Below are positions 55,927-64,000 of a stretch of DNA of 64,000 nt, in pieces. The notes under the pieces are model-generated. The model did not search any database. It was not told where the DNA came from and saw nothing but the letters and a program-made list of their open reading frames with translations. A program made the translations under genes and the position numbers. Numbering within the stretch: position 1 is the first letter of the stretch; every line of letters begins with the position of its first letter. Origin of the DNA: Littorina saxatilis (taxonomy: Eukaryota > Mollusca > Gastropoda > Littorinimorpha > Littorinidae); NCBI RefSeq assembly GCF_037325665.1, contig NC_090261.1, positions 29,812,515-29,876,514 on the forward strand, given 5' to 3'.

Positions 55927-56315
55927 GACTGATGGCCTAGTTGACACCAGTTGGTCAAACGGACAAAGCTTCTTTATGATTCATCGGCTTTTGGGGTATT
56001 CCGGTGCACACAGCACTTCCAGTTTTTATTTGTTTTATAATGACTGCAAACACGGGGACATTTGACTGCTGGCCTTGTTGAAGCGAGTTGGCCCAACGGA
56101 CAAGACTTCTTTTTGATTCATCAGGTTTTGGGGTATTTCGGTGCACACCGTACTTCAATTTTGATCTGATTTATAATGACTGCAAAGACGGTAAAATTCG
56201 ACTGCTGGTTTTGTGGAAGCGAGGTGGTCAGACGGACAAGAACTCTTCGTGGTGTACCGGTTTTGCTTTGGGGTATAGCAGTACACGCAGTACACGCAGT
56301 ACTTCCGACTTAGAA
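55927..56315 (+). repeat. Three tandem units of about 136 bp
   Basis: Units start at 55927, 56064 and 56200 with GACTGCTGG…TTG, each followed by ACGGACAA, TTTTGGGGTAT, a GTGCACAC-type string and a TATAATGACTGCAAA-type end. Diverged by perhaps 20%. Confidence 0.8.
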
Positions 56316-56508
56316 AGACTTCCAATGACTCTTTACCTTTTATTGGTAGCTTCTATGAATAACAGTCGTACACATCACCTTTGCCCTCGGGTTTGTGTTG
56401 ATTTACATTATTGTCATCGATTTCGTTTTGAACTACACTTAATAGTTTAAGGCAACACATGGAGGGTTTCACTTTCTGTGGACAAAACAGCTTTGGAAAG
56501 TCTCTATT

Positions 56509-56886
56509 CTTCTTCTGCGTTCGTGGGCTGAAACTCCCACGTACACTCGTGGTTTTTTTTTGCACGAGTGGAATTTTACGTGTATGACCGTTTTTTACCC
56601 CGCCATTTAGGCAGCCATACGCCGTTTTCGGAGGAAGCATGCTGGGTATTTTCGTGTTTCTATAACCCACCGAACTCTGACATGGATTACAGGATCTTTT
56701 TCGTGCGCACTTGGTCTTGTGCTTGCGTGTACACACGGGGGTGTTCGGACACCGAGAAGAGTCTGCACACAAAGTTGACTCTGAGAAATAAATCTCTCGC
56801 CGAACGTGGGGACGAACTCACGCTGACAGCGGCCAACTGGATACAAATCCAGCGCGCTACCGACTGAGCTACATCCCCGCCCGAAT
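56509..56886 (-). mobile_element. tRNA-derived SINE (family A), 9-bp duplication
   Basis: GTCTCTATT flanks at 56500-56508 and 56887-56895. The copy includes the 3' palindromic segment around CACTCGTG. Confidence 0.88.
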
Positions 56887-56895
56887 GTCTCTATT

Positions 56896-57287
56896 GTTTT
56901 AGGTCCTTTTTACTTAGGCCATTCCAAACACGTTGCGTTACCCATGTACGGTTAAACTAAATTTAGTAAAACACCATGCCTAAGACACTGATGGCGGTCA
57001 AGCAAAACCTGAATAAACAATTCTGGGAAGCTGGACACTTAGTATGCATGGTTCAGATTCTAGGACAGGACAAGGAGAGTGGCATATTATTCAGCACACA
57101 ATTGAATTTTTTGTCTCGCCGGGGCCTCTGACTCCCCAGCAAGACGGTCCCTGGAAAAGGATGGATTTGTCTCTGTAGTACCCTTATGATACATTATTTT
57201 GTCTTCTATTTCGCGTGAAAGTGGTACGTAACTGCAATAACTAGAATGTAAGAACTGTGCTTCTTCAATGCATTTTCTGATCCGTTC
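56896..57287. other. Spacer, nothing recognised
   Basis: No gene or repeat identified. Confidence 0.35.
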
Positions 57288-57298
57288 ACATGTCTTAG

Positions 57299-57622
57299 AC
57301 CGGCACGGTTGGCCTAGTGGTAAGGCGTCCGCCCCGTGATCGGGAGGTCGGGGGTTCGAACCCCGGCCGGGTCATACGTAAGACTTTAAAATAGGCAATC
57401 TAGTGGCTGCTCCGCCTGGCGTCTGGCAATATGGGGTTAGTGCTAGGACTGGTTGGTCCGGTGTCAGAATAATGTGACTGGGTGAGACATGGAGCCTGTG
57501 CTGCGACTTCTGTCTTGTGTGTGGCGCACGTAAATGTCAAAGCAGCACCGCCCTGATCAGTATGGCCCTTCGTGGTCGGCTGGGCGTTAAGCAAACAAAC
57601 AAACAAACAAACAAACAAACAA
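57299..57622 (+). mobile_element. tRNA-derived SINE (family B), full length
   Basis: ACATGTCTTAG flanks at 57288-57298 and 57623-57633. Head GGCCTAGTGGTAAGGCGTCC, B box GGGTTCGAACCCC, then the body and an (AAAC)n tail. Confidence 0.92.
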
Positions 57623-57641
57623 ACATGTCTTAGTCTTGGTA

Positions 57642-57845
57642 CAGTGGAAACTCCTCTTTAGGATCCCCGCATTGAAGACTAGCCCTGTAAAAGGCTCTTT
57701 TAAAACTTCCCCCCTTTTTAAGGCTTTGCTTTCCTAGATCTTTATTTGTTATAACCTCTTTAAATCTGCCTCAATAAGAAGACTGTTTCCATATTAAGAC
57801 CTGATTTCCTAGATGTTTTGGAGGCCGTAAAAAAAAAAAGAAAGG
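57642..57845. mobile_element. Fragment of the 970-1514 MITE family
   Basis: TA|CAGTGGAAACTCC at the left, then TAAGACCTGATTTCC. The right end runs into poly-A and a poly-G tract (57849-57872). Confidence 0.45.
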
Positions 57846-57872
57846 ATGGGGGGGGGGGGGGGGGGGGGGGGG

Positions 57873-58703
57873 GCTCTGTATCATTGAAAAACATCGCCGG
57901 ATAGCTAAATCGGAAGCCAGGACTAAGGATCCGGTAATTGCCTTTGCCAAATTTACGACCACTCTGATTTATATGTGCACATTATATTTCTTCCAACGCA
58001 CGCACCGCACACGAAGAGTTACTTGTGGGATTATTGAGTGCAATAAGTGCACCTGTATACTCTGGTTTAATGATTGTTTTGGCTATGAACTAACCGTGAC
58101 TTAATAAATGCAAACAACAGTTTCATACCGCTGATTATAAACGCTAAGTCAGATTTTCTTTTACCTTACTCTCTTCAAGTTACAACCTTTCATGCATTTT
58201 CACCAATTTTGCTGCAGGCAGAGCCCCCTGAAAACTCCAAGACATGATTATATTCTTTTGTACCAACACCATGCAGCACCCTCGCCTGGTCATGCTTATA
58301 ATATTTGGCAATATGTGCTCTTGGAATTGAAGAAGCATAAGAAGAGAGACACAAATACGCTTAGTACAGTTTCCTTTGCAGACATAATGTTTCGTAAAAC
58401 AATGTGCACACTATTTGCAATTTTGTACTACAATGAGTAAAATGAATTTGAAATATTGATTGCTAGGAAATGAACATACATTTCATAGTTACACAATGAA
58501 CCTCAAACTGTGTCCAGCTTAGTCTTTGCTGATGCTACAGTGGGAGGCACCGGAATAGGTAAGACAACTACATCGTCTGATTGCTCTGTCTCTGACCCTC
58601 CATCGCAGTACGACATACATCATCTAAAAGTAAGAAGGGAATCCGGGGGCGGTCGCACTGTGGGAATTACAGGCACAGTCCTTCTCGTGAAAATAGTTCT
58701 GCT
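57873..58703. other. Intergenic stretch, no gene recognised
   Basis: Two short open frames (58192-58440 and 58510-58734) match nothing I know, and the second runs into a SINE. Confidence 0.35.
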
Positions 58704-58714
58704 CACTACCTCAT

Positions 58715-59021
58715 TTGTTTGTTTGTTTGCTTAACGCCCAGCCGACCACGAAGGGCCATATCAGGGCGGTGCTGCTTTGACATATAACGTGCGCCACACA
58801 CAAGACAGAAGTCGCAGCACAGACTTCATGTCTCACCCAGTCACATTATTCTGACACCGGACCAACCAGTCCTAGCACTAACCCCATAATGCCAGACGCC
58901 AGGCGGTGCAGCCACTAGATTGCCAATTTTAAAGTCTTGGGTATGACCCGGCCGGGGTTCGAACCCACGACCTCCCGATCACGGGGCGGACGCCATACCA
59001 CTAGGCCAACCGTGCCGGTCC
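58715..59021 (-). mobile_element. tRNA-derived SINE (family B), full length
   Basis: CACTACCTCAT (58704-58714) and CACTATCTCAT (59022-59032) are the target duplication with one difference. The tail is GTTT repeats on the plus strand. Confidence 0.9.
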
Positions 59022-59034
59022 CACTATCTCATAT

Positions 59035-60254
59035 CTGCCCAGGCTTTGACATAGGATGAGACCATCCCTCCACTGCCCAGGCTTTGACATAGGATGAGAC
59101 CATCCCTCCACTGCCCAGGCTTTGACATAGGATGAGACCATCCCTTCACTGTCCAGGCTTTTACATAGGATGAGACCATCCCTCCACTGCCCAGGCTTTG
59201 ACATAGGATGAGACCATCCCTCCACTGCCCAGGCTTTGACATAGGATGAGACCATCCCTCCACTGCCCAGGCTTTTACATAGGATGAGACCATCCCTCCA
59301 CTGCCCAGGCTTTGACATAGGATGAGACCATCCCTTCACTGCCCAGGCTTTTACATAGGATGAGACCATCCCTCCACTGCCCAGGCTTTTACATAGGATG
59401 AGACCATCCCTCCACCGCCCAGGCTTTGACATAGGATGAGACCATCCCTCCACCGCCCAGGCTTTGACATAGGATGAGACCATCCCTTCACTGCCCAGGC
59501 TTTGACATAGGATGAGACCATCCCTTCACTGCCCAGGCTTTTACATAGGATGAGACCATCCCTCCACTGCCCAGGCTTTTACATAGGATGAGACCATCCC
59601 TCCACTGCCCAGGCTTTTACATAGGATGAGACCATCCCTCCACTGCCCAGGCTTTGACATAGGATGAGACCATCCCTCCACTGCCCAGGCTTTGACATAG
59701 GATGAGACCATCCCTCCACTGCCCAGGCTTTGACATAGGATGAGACCATCCCTCCACTGCCCAGGCTTTGACATAGGATGAGACCATCCCTCCACTGCCC
59801 AGGCTTTGACATAGGATGAGACCATCCCTCCACTGCCCAGGCTTTGACATAGGATGAGACCATCCCTCCACTGCCCAGGCTTTTACAATAGGATGAGACC
59901 ATCCCTCCACTGCCCAGGCTTTGACATAGGATGAGACCATCCCTCCACTGCCCAGGCTTTGACATAGGATGAGACCATCCCTCCACTGCCCAGGCTTTGA
60001 CATAGGATGAGACCATCCCTCCACTGCCCAGGCTTTGACATAGGATGAGACCATCCCTCCACTGCCCAGGCTTTGACATAGGATGAGACCATCCCTCCAC
60101 TGCCCAGGCTTTGACATAGGATGAGACCATCCCTCCACTGCCCAGGCTTTTACATAGGATGAGACCATCCCTCCACTGCCCAGGCTTTGACATAGGATGA
60201 GACCATCCCTCCACTGCCCAGGCTTTGACATAGGATGAGACCATCCCTCCACTT
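59035..60254. repeat. 38-bp minisatellite, about 32 units
   Basis: Units read CACTGCCCAGGCTTTGACAT then AGGATGAGACCATCCCTC, with few variants (TTTTACAT, CCGCCC, CTTCACT). Because 38 is not a multiple of 3, the minus strand stays open in several frames and spells the same 38-residue repeat in each. Those frames should not be called genes. Confidence 0.97.
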
Positions 60255-60430
60255 GGACACACACCAACGATCAACAGCCTGGGGGCTCCCTGTGCAGTGT
60301 TGGAATATTTTGTTTAATTTGAAGATTGAGTCTTGTGGATTTTGAAAACATTAATTCATAAAAGATTCCCACTCTGCACAAAAAGCAGTCATGCCTCTTG
60401 AGTTCTGGTGTGTGTCCAAGTGGATGGATG
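60238..60430. repeat. Short inverted repeat at the minisatellite edge
   Basis: CCACTTGGACACACACC (about 60249) is mirrored by GGTGTGTCCAAGTGG (about 60408). The second arm runs into (GGAT)n at 60420-60487. Confidence 0.7.
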
Positions 60431-60487
60431 GATGGATGGATGGATGGATGGATGGATGGATGGATGGATGGATGGATGGATGGATGG
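60420..60487. repeat. (GGAT)n microsatellite
   Basis: About 17 tetranucleotide units. Confidence 0.97.
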
Positions 60488-60528
60488 CCTTATCTCATAC
60501 GAAAGCCTGGCCCGATGTGAGATGGTGA

Positions 60529-60750
60529 GTTTGTCCCTGTGGAGACGCAGAGCAAGATGCAGCCCACATCCTGCAGGACTGCAGGGATCTTGAGCCCCTG
60601 AGGAGAGAGATCTGGACCAGGCCGGCGACCCTCCATGAGAAGCTGCATGGACCTGTGGGGGCTCTACATAAGACCACCAGCTTCATAACCAGAGCTGGAC
60701 TCCCAAGTGTAACCTAGGCGAACTTGAACGACAAGAAGAAGAAGATGGTG
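60529..60750 (+). mobile_element. 3' end of a non-LTR retrotransposon (LINE)
   Basis: A 62-codon frame (60529-60717) reads [18 protein letters not shown] near the start, a CCHC-like zinc motif usual at the C-terminus of some LINE polyproteins, and ends ITRAGLPSVT. It is followed by a short 3'UTR and an (AAG)n tail. The element is 5'-truncated. Confidence 0.7.
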
Positions 60751-61321
60751 AGTCGAATCGTTTACATGTGAAATACTGTGCCTTTAAAGGTCCGGAGAGG
60801 AGCAGACACGGAGGGAGGAGTAGACGGAGGAAGAAGAGGAGGAGGAGGAATACAGACAACCGCTCAGCGGAGCCTGACTCAGACTGGTGAAGCAGATAAT
60901 GAACCTCGGGGCCAGAGAACGTCGGGCCAATTTCCTGACCACGATGCTTTGCGCGCTTCCCTGTGATTGTCCGTCGTGTGTTGATGTTGTGGAATGTCCT
61001 TGATTTCCAGAACTATTTTGTCTACGTCCCCCCTGACCTCCCTCCTTCCTTCATTTCCTGCCTCCCCAAACCCGGCTCCAACCGGCACCAATTAACTCAC
61101 ACGCTTTTCTAATTCTTCGCGTACCTTTGTGGCCTTCGGCCTCGTTTTCATTGTAGCTAGTTCTGTCAAGTCAGTCAAATCCATTATGTATGCATACTGG
61201 GTGCAAATTGGTTGCCGCCTGCAGCTGCTGCAGCTCAGTGCGTCAGTTGCGTGGTCTTCAGAGGTCAAGACGTTCCTCCTTTTCACTGAGACTCGGTATG
61301 TCGACAAACTTTCTTTATTTT
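60751..61321. other. Intergenic stretch, no gene recognised
   Basis: GC-richer than its surroundings with GGA runs. No exon fixed. Confidence 0.35.
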
Positions 61322-61692
61322 CTTTTTTTGGTGTTTAACGTCGTTTTCAACCACGAAGGTTATATCGCGACGGGGAAAGGGGGGGGGGGGGGGGAGATGG
61401 GATAGAGCCACTTGTTAATTGTTTCTTGTTCACAAAAGCACTAATAAAAAAATTGCTCCAGGGGCTTGCAACGTAGTACAATATATTACCTTACTGGGAG
61501 AATGCAAGTTTCCAATACAAAGGACTTAACATTTCTTACATACTGCTTGACTAAAATCTTTACAAACATTGACTATATTCTATACAAGAAACACTTAACA
61601 AGGGTAAAAGGAGAAACAGAATCCGTTAGTCGCCTCTCACGACATGCTGGGGAGCATCGGGTAAATTCTTCCCCCCTAACCCGCGGGGGGTT
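61322..61692 (+). repeat. Probable interspersed repeat
   Basis: GTGTTTAACGTCGTTTTCAA…GGTTATATCGCGACG to CGCCTCTCACGACATGCTGG and CCCGCGGGG resemble a repeat I associate with gastropod genomes. Only one copy is in the window, so this rests on recall. Confidence 0.35.
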
Positions 61693-61785
61693 GTCGAGAA
61701 ACGCCATCATAGTGATTTGTTGGTAGATTGTGCCAGTTTTTGTTTTGTGCGTATAGTATGATAATTAGTGAGGTTGCGGGGAAGA

Positions 61786-64000
<2,215 letters not shown>

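Noticed and set aside
59001-60274. Long minus-strand open frames (up to 231 codons) with a 38-residue repeat
   Set aside because: They arise because a 38-bp tandem repeat without stops is read in successive frames. The same peptide appears in overlapping frames and there is no gene context.

Overview
This is about 64 kb of animal nuclear DNA. The genes have GT-AG introns and metazoan gene families, and the spacer DNA is packed with tRNA-derived SINEs, MITEs, fold-back elements and very long CA/TG/GA microsatellites. Protein similarity and repeat style point to a lophotrochozoan, most likely a marine gastropod mollusc. That assignment is inference from memory of such genomes, not a search result.

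Four protein-coding genes can be supported. (1) Minus strand, 5135-1680: an uninterrupted 1,151-aa protein with TPR-like helices, an acidic 10-residue tandem repeat in the middle and a TIR-like C-terminal domain, probably an innate-immunity adaptor. (2) Plus strand, 19687-31249: five coding exons giving a 335-aa F-box protein with a C-terminal FBA domain, related to the vertebrate FBXO2/6/17/27/44 group, a glycoprotein-recognising SCF subunit. (3) Plus strand, 36326-43107: nine coding exons giving a 422-aa 26S proteasome ATPase Rpt3 (PSMC4). (4) Minus strand, 47301-44953: four coding exons giving a 408-aa protein I do not recognise, whose C-terminal half looks like a degenerate phospholipase-D-like fold. 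All exon joins in genes 2-4 keep frame at consensus splice sites. Genes 2 and 3 both belong to the ubiquitin-proteasome pathway, but nothing here shows that the adjacency matters. Genes 3 and 4 are convergent.

The rest is mostly repeats. Region 5-19 kb holds a 4.25-kb fold-back palindrome (11184-15436) and a second inverted-repeat element (15803-16865). The introns of the F-box gene carry a pogo-like relic, a TA-flanked element, an exact head-to-tail pair of tyrosine-recombinase element units, SINEs, a hammerhead-like motif and other repeats. Three short TIR elements sit in PSMC4 introns. From 47.3 kb to the end no gene is recognised. That part holds a Helitron-like element, hAT-like and Helentron-like non-autonomous elements, SINEs with clear target-site duplications, a 38-bp minisatellite of about 32 units, and a LINE 3' end.

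The points most worth following are the large palindrome with its TTA flanks, the abutting tyrosine-recombinase units, the inverted duplicated segment upstream of the TPR/TIR gene, the uncharacterised 408-aa gene, and the concentration of nuclear-receptor half-sites (AAGGTCA) in two unrelated repeat families.
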